NCBI GenBank assembly: GCA_964626755.1
Contig: CAZVGO010000005.1
Coordinates: forward strand, 76,954 to 140,953
Direction: 5' to 3'
DNA length: 64,000 nt
Origin: JACDAV01 sp964626755
GTDB lineage: Bacteria; Chloroflexota; Limnocylindria; Limnocylindrales; CSP1-4
Shown here: piece by piece, positions 51,804-60,657 of the stretch
Layout: each line of letters opens with the position of its first letter
Position numbering within the stretch: the first letter of the stretch is position 1
Program-made: the position numbers and the translations under genes
Notes under the pieces: generated by a model
What the model was told of the DNA's origin: nothing
The model's database searches: none
The model's input: only the letters and a program-made list of their open reading frames with translations

Positions 51804-52730
51804 ATGCCCCGGAACAAGGTCACAGTCATTGGCGCCGGCAACGTCGGGGCGACGACCGCCCAGCGGATCGCGGAGGCCGGGCTCGCCGACGTCGTCCTCG
51901 TCGACATCGTCGAGGGACTGCCCCAGGGCAAGGGCCTCGACCTCGCGGAGGCGGCGCCGGTTGTCGGCCACGACGCGCGGGTGACCGGCACGAACGACTA
52001 CGCGGACACGGCGGCCTCGGACATCGTCGTCGTCACCTCGGGGCTGGCTCGCCAGCCCGGGATGAGCCGGGACGACCTGCTGGCGAAGAACGCCGGGATC
52101 GTCCGCTCCGTCGTCGAGCAGGCGGCGAAGCACTCGCCGGACGCGATCCTCATCGTCGTCACGAATCCGCTCGACGCCATGTGCCATGTGGCCATGGATG
52201 CCTCGGGCTTTCCGCGGGAACGCGTGCTCGGAATGGCCGGCGTCCTCGACTCCGCCCGCTTCCGGACGTTCATCGCCCAGGAGCTCGGCGTCAGCGTCGA
52301 GGACACCCACGCCTTCGTGCTCGGGGGGCACGGTGACACGATGGTCCCGCTGCCGCGCTATTCGACCGTCGCCGGCGTTCCGATCACGGAGCTGCTGCCG
52401 GAGGATCGCGTCCGCGCGCTGACCGAGCGGACGGCCAACGGCGGGGCGGAGATCGTCGCGCTTCTCAAGACCGGCTCGGCGTTCTACGCGCCGGCCGCGT
52501 CGACGTTCGAGATGGTCGAGTCGATCCTCCTCGACCGGAAGCGCGTCCTGCCCTGCGCCGTCCTGTTGCGCGGCGAGTTCGGCGTCGACGGACTGTTCGT
52601 CGGGGTTCCCGTCGTCCTGGGTGCGGGCGGGATGGAGCGCGTCTTCGAGATCAAGCTCACGGCCGACGAGCAGGCGGCGTTCGACCGGTCCGCGGCCGCC
52701 GTGAAGGAGCTCGTCGGCAAGCTCACTTGA
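51804..52730 (+). CDS. mdh: Malate dehydrogenase (LDH-like type)
   Basis: 308-residue NAD-dependent enzyme. The Rossmann loop VIGAGNVGATTA, the active-site loop with GLARQPGMSRDDLL, DSARF (substrate Arg), and the catalytic His176 in GGHGDTMVP are present. The Arg at the 'loop' position identifies malate rather than lactate use. It turns malate into oxaloacetate in the TCA cycle. Start ATG 51804 after GAGGAGGAG. It is downstream of pckA. Confidence 0.95.
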   Translation: MPRNKVTVIGAGNVGATTAQRIAEAGLADVVLVDIVEGLPQGKGLDLAEAAPVVGHDARVTGTNDYADTAASDIVVVTSGLARQPGMSRDDLLAKNAGIVRSVVEQAAKHSPDAILIVVTNPLDAMCHVAMDASGFPRERVLGMAGVLDSARFRTFIAQELGVSVEDTHAFVLGGHGDTMVPLPRYSTVAGVPITELLPEDRVRALTERTANGGAEIVALLKTGSAFYAPAASTFEMVESILLDRKRVLPCAVLLRGEFGVDGLFVGVPVVLGAGGMERVFEIKLTADEQAAFDRSAAAVKELVGKLT

Positions 52731-52817
52731 AACGGGCTTGGTTGTCCGCGCCATTTCGAGCGGTGCCTCAACGCAACGCCTGGTGATGACCCCGGTGCCG
52801 CTACGGTACTTGCCTCA

Positions 52818-52847
52818 TTGACCCGGTGGACTCTTGGGTAGTACGGT
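52818..52847 (+). promoter_or_regulatory. Promoter of the S8 protease gene with ~140-base leader
   Basis: TTGACC (52818-52823), 18-base spacer, TACGGT (52842-52847). The transcript would start near 52854 and have a ~140-base untranslated leader. Confidence 0.4.
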
Positions 52848-52970
52848 CCCGTCCACGCACGCGCCGCGTTCGGAAAGAGCCGGCGTTGGGTGTCAGGGGG
52901 CGACCGTCGCACGTCCCGCCGCAGCCTGGAGAGAGGCGGCGGCGGATTGCCGCTCCCCTGCCATGGAGGA

Positions 52971-52986
52971 TCAGGCTTCGGCCTGA
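52971..52986 (+). promoter_or_regulatory. UUCG tetraloop hairpin before the S8 protease start codon
   Basis: TCAGGC-TTCG-GCCTGA, perfect 6-base-pair stem closed by a stable TTCG loop, 10 bases before ATG 52997 and adjacent to the AGGGAGGG ribosome site. It may tune translation. Confidence 0.55.
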
Positions 52987-52996
52987 AGGGAGGGTC

Positions 52997-55900
52997 ATGA
53001 ACCGTAGGTCGCTGACCGCCGTAGTGTCGTCGTTCCTGCTTCTCGTCACGCTGCTACCGGCAGCGTCCGCTGCCGATCCGGAAGTGGACCGGTCCATCCC
53101 TGAATCTCACGCGGACCTGCGGCTCGCGAACCCGAGGACGGTCAAGGACGCGCCGCGCGTCGCCGCCCTCGACAGAGCGCTCCTGGCCGCAACCGGCCGT
53201 CAGGAGGTCATCGTCCGCCTCACCGAGGAGGCGTCGGCCGACGTCGCCGCCCAGGGCGCCGCCGCGCAGCAGGCCCAGACCCGCACGGTCACCGCCGAGC
53301 AGACCGCGGTCATCGCTCGCGCGAAGAAGCTCGACTCGCGCCTCACCGTCCTCGGCAGCACGCAGCGCGCGCTCAACGCGGTCATGGTGTCGATGGACGC
53401 CGCCGCCGTCCGGAAGCTCTCGGCGGACCCGTCCGTCGTGTCGATCCGGCCGGTGAAGAACTACACGCTCGCGCTCGACGACACCGTGCCGTACATCGGC
53501 GCAAGGGCCGTCCAGGGCGCCGGCCACGACGGCACCGGCCTGCGGGTCGCGGTGCTCGACAGCGGCATCGACTACACGCACGAGGCGTTCGGTGGCGCCG
53601 GCACCGCGGCTGCCTATGAGGCCGCGTACGGCACGACCGTGGGCGACGCGCGCAACACGACGCTCGACGGCCTCTTCCCCACCACCAAGGTCGTGGGCGG
53701 CTTCGACTTCGTGGGCGAGGCGTGGACCGGCGGCACCAGCAGCCCGGCGCTTGCCCCGGACCCGGACCCGATCGACTGCGGCAGCCCGCCGATCCCGGCC
53801 CCGTGCGCCGGCGGCCACGGCACGCACGTCGCGGACATCATCGCCGGCGTGCACGGCGTGGCGCCGGGCGCGTCTCTCTACGCGGTCAAGGTCTGCTCCG
53901 CCGTGTCGACGGCGTGCAGCGGCGTCGCCCTCATCGAGGCGATGGATTTCGCGATCGACCCCAACGGCGACGGCTCGACCGCCGACGCGGTCGACGTCAT
54001 CAACATGTCCCTGGGCTCCGACTACGGCCAGGCCCCCGACGACGACCTGTCGGCCGCCGTCGACGCCGCGACGAAGGTCGGCGTCCTGACGGTCGCCGCG
54101 GCCGGCAACGGCAGCGACCGGCCGTACGTGTCCGGCACGCCGGCGGCCGCGCCGTCAGCCCTGTCCGTTGCCCAGACCAACGTGCCCTCCGCGACGCTGA
54201 CGTTGCTCGAGATCGTCTCGCCGGCATCGCTCGCGGGCCAGTACGAGGCCGTCTTCCAGTCGTGGTCCGTGCCGCTCGCCGGCGCCGTCGAGGCGCCCGT
54301 GCAGTACGGCAACGGGGCCGGCGGCAACCTCGACGGGTGCGCCGCGTTCCCGGCGGGCTCGCTCGCGGGCAAGATCGTCCTCGTCGACCGCGGCGCCTGC
54401 AACTTCAGCGCGAAGATCTTCAACATCGGCCAGGCCGGCGGCCTGATCGGGATCATCGGGCTGGTCGCGCCCGGGGCGCCATTCGAGGGCGCCTTCGGCG
54501 GCGAGGCCCCGCAGACGATCCCGGGCTTCATGATCAGCCAGGCGCTCAGCAACGCGATCAAGGCGCAGCTGCCGTTGCCCGGCGTGGTCGCCCGCTTCGA
54601 CCCGGCCGACGCCCTGCCCCTCGCGGGGCACATGGTCGGATCGTCGTCCCGCGGGCCGTCCAGCCAGAACTTCATCAAGCCGGAGATCGGCGCGCCGGGC
54701 GCGTCGGTGTCAGCTGAAGCCGGTACGGGTACCGATACCACGCCGTTCGGCGGCACATCCGGCGCCTCGCCGATGGTCGCGGGTTCCGCTGCGCTCCTCA
54801 TGGACGCCTTCCCGACCCGCGCGCCGCACGAGATCAAGTCCGTGCTCATGAACACCGCCGAGACGGACATCATGAACGTCCCGACCTTCTTCGGCGGTGA
54901 CAAGGCGCCGATCACCCGCATCGGCGGCGGCGAGGTCCGGGTGGACCGCGCGCTCGCCTCGAAGGTGGCGGCGTGGGACTCGAAGCTCCGCTCCGGGGCC
55001 CTGTCGTTCGGCTTCGTCGACGCGACGAAGGACCAGACGATCAGCCGCGAGGTCACGCTCAAGAACTACTCGAATCAGAAGCTCCAGTTCGACGTGTCGG
55101 CGACGTTCCGCTTCGCGGGCGATCAGACCGGCGCGGTGCGGATCTCCGCGCCGAGGCGCGTGACCGTGAATGCCCGCAGGTCGACGACGTTCAAGGTCCA
55201 GCTCAGGATCGACGCCGAGAAGCTCCGACCGTGGCTGCTCGACTCCGGGTTCTTCGGCAGCAGCTCCGCCACGCTGACCCAGATGGAGTTTGACGGCTAC
55301 CTGTGGCTCAACCAGCGGGGCACCTCGGCGGACGACGCCGATCCGCTCCACCTCGCGTGGCAGGTCCTGCCGCGCCTGTCCGGTGACGTCTCGACGTCGG
55401 ACAAGAAGGTCGTCCTCGACTCGATCCGCGACGGGCTCGCCGCGGGCGACACCCGGCTCCGCAACAACGGCGCCGGCGTGGCACCCGTCGACAGCTACTC
55501 GCTCATCGCGACGGACCCGAACGACCCGGACACCGGCCCCGGCGACACGATCGCGGACGTTGATGTCCGGTCCGTGGGTGTCCAGACGTTCACCGACCCG
55601 TCGTGCCCGGGCGGCTTCATGCTCGCGTTCGCGATCGACCTGTGGGACCGCGTGGCCCACGCGAACGCGCCGGCGGAGATCGACCTGTTCCTCGACCTCG
55701 ACCAGGACGGGGACGACGAGTTCGTCGTCTTCAACTTCGACCTGTCGTTGTCCAGCGGGCTGACCTCCGGCCAGAACGTCACCTGGGTGGCCAACCTGAC
55801 AACCGGCGCCGTGACCGCGTTCTTCTTCACGGACCACGGGACGAACAGCGGCAACATCGTCATGCGGCTGTGCGGCGGGCAGATCGGCCTGACGACGGCG

Positions 55901-56290
55901 GCGTTCTTCGATCCCATCAACCTCGATGTCGCGGCGTTCGACTGGTACAACAGCGGCACGCTGCGCGACCTGATCCTCGACATCCCGTTCTCGCCGCTTG
56001 GCGAGCGGTACTTCGGGCTCTTCGGGGCGGCGCAGGATCCGTTCCTGACGGATATCCCGCGCCGGTCCTCGACGACGCTGACGGTCATCGACTTCGGCGA
56101 TCCGGCCACGGCGGGCACCAACCCGACCGAGACCGGCCTGCTGCTCCTGACCGATGCGGAGCGGGCGACCTTCCGCGGCGGCTCGAAGGCCGCCAACGAG
56201 GCGATCCAGCTGCCCGTCGTGCCGGAGCCGCCGGACGATGACGACGATGATGACGATGATGACGATGACGACGATGATGACGATGACTGA
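52997..56290 (+). CDS. Large secreted subtilisin-like protease (S8) with poly-Asp tail
   Basis: 1097 residues. Signal peptide (about 1-26), inhibitor I9-like propeptide (about 50-160), S8 catalytic domain with D188 (VLDSGID), H274 (GGHGTH) and S588 (GGTSGASP), and a protease-associated domain inserted between H and S (about 445-500, with SLAGKIVLVDRGACNF). The remaining ~500 residues make beta-rich domains, including a DxDxDGxDEF-like calcium motif (DLDQDGDDEF), and end with 18 consecutive Asp (56234-56287). Start ATG 52997. It digests external protein; the Asp tail may bind calcium or hold the enzyme near the cell wall. Followed by a strong hairpin terminator. Confidence 0.9.
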   Translation: MNRRSLTAVVSSFLLLVTLLPAASAADPEVDRSIPESHADLRLANPRTVKDAPRVAALDRALLAATGRQEVIVRLTEEASADVAAQGAAAQQAQTRTVTAEQTAVIARAKKLDSRLTVLGSTQRALNAVMVSMDAAAVRKLSADPSVVSIRPVKNYTLALDDTVPYIGARAVQGAGHDGTGLRVAVLDSGIDYTHEAFGGAGTAAAYEAAYGTTVGDARNTTLDGLFPTTKVVGGFDFVGEAWTGGTSSPALAPDPDPIDCGSPPIPAPCAGGHGTHVADIIAGVHGVAPGASLYAVKVCSAVSTACSGVALIEAMDFAIDPNGDGSTADAVDVINMSLGSDYGQAPDDDLSAAVDAATKVGVLTVAAAGNGSDRPYVSGTPAAAPSALSVAQTNVPSATLTLLEIVSPASLAGQYEAVFQSWSVPLAGAVEAPVQYGNGAGGNLDGCAAFPAGSLAGKIVLVDRGACNFSAKIFNIGQAGGLIGIIGLVAPGAPFEGAFGGEAPQTIPGFMISQALSNAIKAQLPLPGVVARFDPADALPLAGHMVGSSSRGPSSQNFIKPEIGAPGASVSAEAGTGTDTTPFGGTSGASPMVAGSAALLMDAFPTRAPHEIKSVLMNTAETDIMNVPTFFGGDKAPITRIGGGEVRVDRALASKVAAWDSKLRSGALSFGFVDATKDQTISREVTLKNYSNQKLQFDVSATFRFAGDQTGAVRISAPRRVTVNARRSTTFKVQLRIDAEKLRPWLLDSGFFGSSSATLTQMEFDGYLWLNQRGTSADDADPLHLAWQVLPRLSGDVSTSDKKVVLDSIRDGLAAGDTRLRNNGAGVAPVDSYSLIATDPNDPDTGPGDTIADVDVRSVGVQTFTDPSCPGGFMLAFAIDLWDRVAHANAPAEIDLFLDLDQDGDDEFVVFNFDLSLSSGLTSGQNVTWVANLTTGAVTAFFFTDHGTNSGNIVMRLCGGQIGLTTAAFFDPINLDVAAFDWYNSGTLRDLILDIPFSPLGERYFGLFGAAQDPFLTDIPRRSSTTLTVIDFGDPATAGTNPTETGLLLLTDAERATFRGGSKAANEAIQLPVVPEPPDDDDDDDDDDDDDDDDDD

Positions 56291-56331
56291 GGGAGGGGCG
56301 TCGCCCCTTCCCTGAGTCGGCCAGGTTATGG

Positions 56332-56361
56332 AACGAGGGCCCCGGCGACGGGGCCCTCGTT
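56332..56361. terminator. Bidirectional hairpin terminator
   Basis: 13-base-pair perfect stem (AACGAGGGCCCCG/CGGGGCCCTCGTT) with GCGA loop, followed by CTTCGTTT. It lies between the convergent S8 gene and the lipoprotein gene and could serve both. A weaker hairpin (GGGGC/GCCCC) is at about 56294-56306. Confidence 0.85.
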
Positions 56362-56392
56362 CTTCGTTTCGGTGTGGTGCGCTGCCGGAGGG

Positions 56393-56854
56393 TCAGGGCC
56401 GCGCGCCGGGCGCCCTTGCCTCGCACAACCTGGGCGTGCCCGTGGCCGCCATGCGGTAGTCGTACTCCTGCCCCTCGAATGCGACGACGACGCGATAGCC
56501 CTCGACGAGCGCCTGCGTGTACATCTCGCCCGGCTGCGGGCAGTCCAGCGACCCGTCGCTGAACGTGACCTGCTCCGCGCGGACGATCGTCGCCGCCCCA
56601 ACGTCGACCCCGAGGCGCTGCTGGAGGTCGTCCCGAACGAGCTGGAGGGCGGGCTCGGGAACCTCGCCGATGATCGGGGCGGGAGAGTCCATCGGCGGCA
56701 CGCGGTCGCCGGGTGGGTTCGATGTCACGGGGCGTCCCAGGCTGGGGTCGAGGGAGGGAGAGGCGCCGCCAGGGGCCACGGAACACGCGCTCGCCGCGAG
56801 CACCGTCAGCGCGACGGCGAGGGCGGCAAGGGTTCCGCGGCGGCTGGTCGTCAT
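56393..56854 (-). CDS. Lipoprotein with conserved C-terminal domain, unknown function
   Basis: 153 residues. Signal and lipobox LAASAC, a Pro-rich linker, then a ~75-residue domain with SLDCPQPGEMYTQALVEGYRVVV and YDYRMAATGTPRLC. The pattern C-P-x-P-G-E-x-Y-T-Q-x-x-x-x-G-Y-R-V is recalled from small uncharacterised lipoproteins of several phyla; two cysteines may pair. It is convergent with the S8 gene. Start ATG 56854 has a GGAG very close to it and TCTAAT 5 bases upstream, so a leaderless mRNA is possible. Confidence 0.65.
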   Translation of the reverse strand: MTTSRRGTLAALAVALTVLAASACSVAPGGASPSLDPSLGRPVTSNPPGDRVPPMDSPAPIIGEVPEPALQLVRDDLQQRLGVDVGAATIVRAEQVTFSDGSLDCPQPGEMYTQALVEGYRVVVAFEGQEYDYRMAATGTPRLCEARAPGARP

Positions 56855-56919
56855 CTCCGATTAGACGTTCAGCATACCCGGGAGGTTCCCGGAATCCCGG
56901 CGACGCGAGTCGCGGCCCG

Positions 56920-56925
56920 TAGACT
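56920..56925 (+). promoter_or_regulatory. Candidate -10 box (leaderless) for the Lgt-like gene
   Basis: TAGACT, 8 bases before ATG 56934. Confidence 0.5.
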
Positions 56926-56933
56926 GTGCCCCG

Positions 56934-57926
56934 ATGCCCCCGGCCGTCATCGTCCTCGACTTCGATCCCGTCGTGCGCTTCGCCGGCCTCGCCGTACGCA
57001 TCGAGACGCTGGTGCTCGCGGGCGGGATCCTGGCGGCCCTGCTCCTTGCGGCCCGCATCGCGCAGGCGACGGCCGCCGGCGAAGGGCCCGGATCGCCCGC
57101 ACCGGCCGGCACACTGCGGCCGGACGATCTCGTGTTCATCGTCCTCGCGGCCGTGCCAGGCGCCGTCCTCGGCGGGCGACTCGGCCACGGGCTGCTCCAC
57201 CTCGACTACTACGCGGCCCACCCAGGCGCGATCCTCGACCCGGGGCAGGGCAGCCTCGAGCTGGGCCTCGCGATCGTGGGCGGGGCCCTCACCGGCGGCT
57301 GGGCGGCCCGGCTCCTCGGGGCGCCGGTCGGGCGTTGGTTCCATGTCGCCGCGCTGCCGCTCCTCGTCGGGATCGCCGTCGGCAAGCTCGCGATGGCGCT
57401 CGGCGGGATCGGGCAGGGGGCGCCGAGCGACCTGCTCTGGGCGACCGCCTATCTCGGCGCCGGGCCGTGGGGATCGCTCGTGCCGGAGCTGCCCTCCCAT
57501 CCCGCGCAGCTGTACGAGGCGCTGGCGACGGTCGTCGTCCTCGCCGGGGCGACCGTCCTGATCGCCAGGGGTCGCTTCGAGCGCCGGGACGGGCGGCTGT
57601 TCCTGGCCGTGCTCGCCGGCTGGGCCATAGCACGGACCGTGGTCGCCGCGACGTGGCGCGACGCGCCGGTGCTCGGACCGCTGCTGGCCGGCCAGCTTCT
57701 GGCGATCGCGCTCGCCGGCACGTGCATCGCGATCCTCCTCTCGTACCCCGGCGAGCGGGCGGCCCTCGAGGCCCGGATCGCCGACGTCCGCCGCCAGATC
57801 GAGAGTCGCCGGACCAGGAGTCGACGGCCAGCCCCGGCGAGCCCGCCCGGGGGGGCCGATTCGCCGCCCGGGAGTATCGTGAGCGATCCGGGCGGCGAGA
57901 CGTCCGGATCACCAGACGAACTGTGA
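56934..57926 (+). CDS. Divergent Lgt-like membrane protein, probable non-canonical
   Basis: 330 residues. The topology and several blocks follow prolipoprotein diacylglyceryl transferase: GGRLGHGLLH, GLAIVGGALTGG and HPAQLYEAL. At the position of the catalytic signature GRWGNFFNQE of the window's true Lgt, it has GKLAMALGGIG, so the conserved Arg becomes Lys and the Asn is lost. Diacylglyceryl transfer is therefore doubtful. It has a ~60-residue soluble C-terminal tail with Arg, Pro and Ser. Start ATG 56934 with TAGACT box. The next gene, mmsA, begins 8 bases after its stop. Function unknown; possible roles are a modified lipid transferase or a scaffold. Confidence 0.7.
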   Translation: MPPAVIVLDFDPVVRFAGLAVRIETLVLAGGILAALLLAARIAQATAAGEGPGSPAPAGTLRPDDLVFIVLAAVPGAVLGGRLGHGLLHLDYYAAHPGAILDPGQGSLELGLAIVGGALTGGWAARLLGAPVGRWFHVAALPLLVGIAVGKLAMALGGIGQGAPSDLLWATAYLGAGPWGSLVPELPSHPAQLYEALATVVVLAGATVLIARGRFERRDGRLFLAVLAGWAIARTVVAATWRDAPVLGPLLAGQLLAIALAGTCIAILLSYPGERAALEARIADVRRQIESRRTRSRRPAPASPPGGADSPPGSIVSDPGGETSGSPDEL

Positions 57927-57934
57927 GGTCAGCG

Positions 57935-59476
57935 ATGACGCAGGTCGCGGACCCGGGTGCAGCCAAAGTCGGTAGCGCCCCGGAGCCGGAGCGGATCAAC
58001 CACTGGATCGGCGGGCGGCGCGTCGCGGGAGCGTCCGGGCGGACGGGCCCGGTCTACAACCCGGCCACGGGCGCGCTCGCCCGGCTCGTCGACTTCGCAT
58101 CGGTCGAGGAGGTCGATGCGGCGGTCCGCGCCGCGAAGGAGGCGTTCCCGGCCTGGCGAGCGACCTCGCTGTCGAAGCGCACCGACATCCTGTTCAAGAT
58201 CCGCAACCTCGTCGACACCCATCGCGCGGACGTTGCCGCGCTCCTCACGGCCGAGCACGGCAAGGTCACGTCCGACGCGCTCGGCGAAGTCGCCCGGGGT
58301 ATCGAGAACCTCGAGTTCGCGACCGGCGTCCCGAGCCTCCTCAAGGGTGGCTTCAGCGAGCAGGTCTCGACCGGCGTCGACGTCTACCAGATCCGCCAGC
58401 CCCTCGGCGTGGTGGCGGGGATCACCCCGTTCAACTTCCCGGCGATGGTCCCGATGTGGATGTTCGCCAATGCGATCGCGTGTGGGAACACGTTCATCCT
58501 CAAGCCGTCCGAGAAGGACCCCTCCGCGTCGATCCTCCTGGCCGAGCTGCTCCGCGAGGCCGGCGTGCCGGCCGGCGTCTTCAACGTCGTCCACGGCGAC
58601 AAGGTGGCCGTGGATGCGATCCTCGAGCACCCCGACATCAAGGCGGTCTCGTTCGTCGGCTCGACGCCGGTCGCCCGCCACATCTACGAGACCGGGACGC
58701 GCCACGGCAAGCGGGTCCAGGCGCTCGGCGGGGCGAAGAACCACATGGTCGTCCTGCCCGACGCCGACATCGAGATGGCCGCCGACGCGGCCGTCTCGGC
58801 GGCGTACGGCTCGGCCGGCGAGCGGTGCATGGCGATCTCCGTCGTCGTCGCCGTCGGCGACGTGGCCGATCCGCTCGTGGCCGCGATCAGGGACCGCCTG
58901 CCGAAGATCCAGGTGGGTCCGGGGGCCGAGGCCGGCTCGGAGATGGGGCCGCTCGTCACTCGCGAGCACCGCGACAGGGTCGCCTCGTACATCGAGGGCG
59001 GCAAGTCGCAGGGCGCGTCGGTCGTGGCCGACGGGCGCGACCACCCGCTCTATCGCGGCGCCGGCTTCTTCCTGGGGCTGTCGCTCCTCGACAACGTCAC
59101 CCCGGAGATGGACTCGTACAAGAACGAGATCTTCGGTCCGGTGCTCGAGGTCGTCCGGGTGTCGACCTACCAGCAAGCCGTCCAGCTCGTCAACGACAAC
59201 CCGTACGGCAACGGGACGGCGATCTTCACCCGCGACGGCGGCGCGGCCCGGCAGTTCCAGTTCGAGGCCGAGGTCGGGATGGTCGGGATCAACGTGCCGA
59301 TCCCGGTTCCCGTCGCGTACTACTCGTTCGGCGGATGGAAGGGCTCGCTGTTCGGCGATCTCCACATGTACGGGCCCGAGGGCATCCACTTCTACACCCG
59401 GGCGAAGGTTGTCACCTCGCGCTGGCCGGACCCCGGGACCTCGAAGGTCGACCTGGGCTTCCCCCGAACGCGCTAG
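57935..59476 (+). CDS. mmsA: CoA-acylating methylmalonate-semialdehyde dehydrogenase
   Basis: 513 residues. Catalytic Cys298 in GSAGERCMAISVVVAVG, the SPFNFPAMVPMW-like block (ITPFNFPAMVPMWMFANAIACGN), and YNPATG near the N-terminus fit the mmsA/iolA branch, which makes propionyl-CoA or acetyl-CoA from methylmalonate or malonate semialdehyde without needing a Glu base. It can act after valine, thymine or beta-alanine breakdown. In this window it lies 1.2 kb from the dihydropyrimidinase gene, so pyrimidine degradation is a fair inference. It overlaps the GGDEF-like gene on the other strand by 4 bases. Confidence 0.93.
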   Translation: MTQVADPGAAKVGSAPEPERINHWIGGRRVAGASGRTGPVYNPATGALARLVDFASVEEVDAAVRAAKEAFPAWRATSLSKRTDILFKIRNLVDTHRADVAALLTAEHGKVTSDALGEVARGIENLEFATGVPSLLKGGFSEQVSTGVDVYQIRQPLGVVAGITPFNFPAMVPMWMFANAIACGNTFILKPSEKDPSASILLAELLREAGVPAGVFNVVHGDKVAVDAILEHPDIKAVSFVGSTPVARHIYETGTRHGKRVQALGGAKNHMVVLPDADIEMAADAAVSAAYGSAGERCMAISVVVAVGDVADPLVAAIRDRLPKIQVGPGAEAGSEMGPLVTREHRDRVASYIEGGKSQGASVVADGRDHPLYRGAGFFLGLSLLDNVTPEMDSYKNEIFGPVLEVVRVSTYQQAVQLVNDNPYGNGTAIFTRDGGAARQFQFEAEVGMVGINVPIPVPVAYYSFGGWKGSLFGDLHMYGPEGIHFYTRAKVVTSRWPDPGTSKVDLGFPRTR

Positions 59477-60549
59477 CCGGCAGCCAGCCGGTGCCCGTCG
59501 GCGTCCCTCGGGCGCCCAGCGGACCCATCGGCGGGTCCGCTGTCAGCCCGCCGCCGGTCGGGGTTGCCATCCGGCCGGTGGCCGTTGCTCGAGCGGGGAT
59601 CCGGCATCGGCCGCACCCGGAGCGCAAGCGGCACGGGGGCGAGGCGGAGCCACGGCTCGCACACGGCCCGCGCCCGATCCATGAGCGCCCTGGCGCCCTC
59701 CTCGTCGGCATAGACCACGAGCCGAAGCCGGCCCTGGCCGAGGTCGGTGACGTGGTCGCCGGAGCGTACCGTGGCCCGCAGCGCCTCCCCGTACGCCTCG
59801 GCGAACCGGATCGCGCCGTCGCGGCCGAGCGTCTGGCGCAGCTGCTCGAAGCCGCCGAGGGCCGCGACGAGGACGAGCGGGCCCGCCGCTTCGCCGGGTG
59901 GCCGCTGGCGGCGGGCGCGCCGCCGCGGCCGGTGGCTCGAGCTGGATCCGCTCGGCGCGGGCTCGCCGAGGAATGCTTCGATCGCTCGCTCGGTCCGGCC
60001 GCGGTCTTCGTCGTTGCGGGGCATGACGAACCGCCGGCCGCGCCGCGTCGCGAGTTCCGCCCGCACGGCGGCGGGCTCAGGGCCATTCGGACTCGCCGGC
60101 GCCTCGTCCGGCCCGGGCCGCCCGGGGGTCACCGGCGGCTCCTCAAGCGTTGCGATGGCTGTGGCAGTCGCAATCGTGGCCGGGGACGGACGTTCCGGTC
60201 CGAGCATCGCGCCCGGCGGCTCCGGTATCTGCGGCAGATCCCGCAGCTCCGGCACCTCCGGCGCGACGGATCCGCCGGGAAGCGGAGCCGTGATCGGGCG
60301 CGGCCGGGGCGGGACCCCGAACGGGGGCGGCACCCGAACTCCGGTCGGCGACCACGCGGCGGGCCGCGGCCGGGCCGACGGGGGCGGGTGAGTCTGCGAG
60401 CGCGCGGACAAGGCGTGCTGAGCTGCGCGCCATCGCGGACGCGCCGGCGATCCGGACTGACGCCAGCGTGCGATTCCGACGACAACGAGGAGCGCCAGGT
60501 TCAGCAGAACGGCGACGAGGACGAGAGCGAGCAGGACGTCGCGGGGCAT
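59473..60549 (-). CDS. Membrane-anchored protein with degenerate GGDEF-like domain
   Basis: 358 residues: an N-terminal helix (LLALVLVAVLLNLALLVVV, about 5-24), a long Pro/Arg-rich disordered linker (30-220), and a ~100-residue domain (about 225-325). That domain has LGGFEQLRQTLGRDGAIRFAEAYGEALRATVRSGDHVTDLGQGRLRLVVYADE, which follows the GGDEF layout, but the active GGDEF loop is replaced by GQGRL and its metal Asp residues are lost. So it should not make c-di-GMP but might bind it or a partner. Start ATG 60549. Low certainty on the fold. Confidence 0.55.
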   Translation of the reverse strand: MPRDVLLALVLVAVLLNLALLVVVGIARWRQSGSPARPRWRAAQHALSARSQTHPPPSARPRPAAWSPTGVRVPPPFGVPPRPRPITAPLPGGSVAPEVPELRDLPQIPEPPGAMLGPERPSPATIATATAIATLEEPPVTPGRPGPDEAPASPNGPEPAAVRAELATRRGRRFVMPRNDEDRGRTERAIEAFLGEPAPSGSSSSHRPRRRARRQRPPGEAAGPLVLVAALGGFEQLRQTLGRDGAIRFAEAYGEALRATVRSGDHVTDLGQGRLRLVVYADEEGARALMDRARAVCEPWLRLAPVPLALRVRPMPDPRSSNGHRPDGNPDRRRADSGPADGSAGRPRDADGHRLAAG

Positions 60550-60657
60550 GCGGCTCCAGGCGCTGGCGGCGAGACGGGGAAGACCGGTCGCACGGCGGAT
60601 CGGCGAATCGGATTCTAGTCCTTCGCGGTCACCTCCGTTCCGACAACGCGGCGGTTT

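Noticed and set aside
52854..52996. Known riboswitch class in the S8 leader (c-di-GMP, ydaO, glycine, cobalamin)
   Set aside because: Short runs such as GGAGAG are seen, but the conserved core of none of these classes can be assembled.
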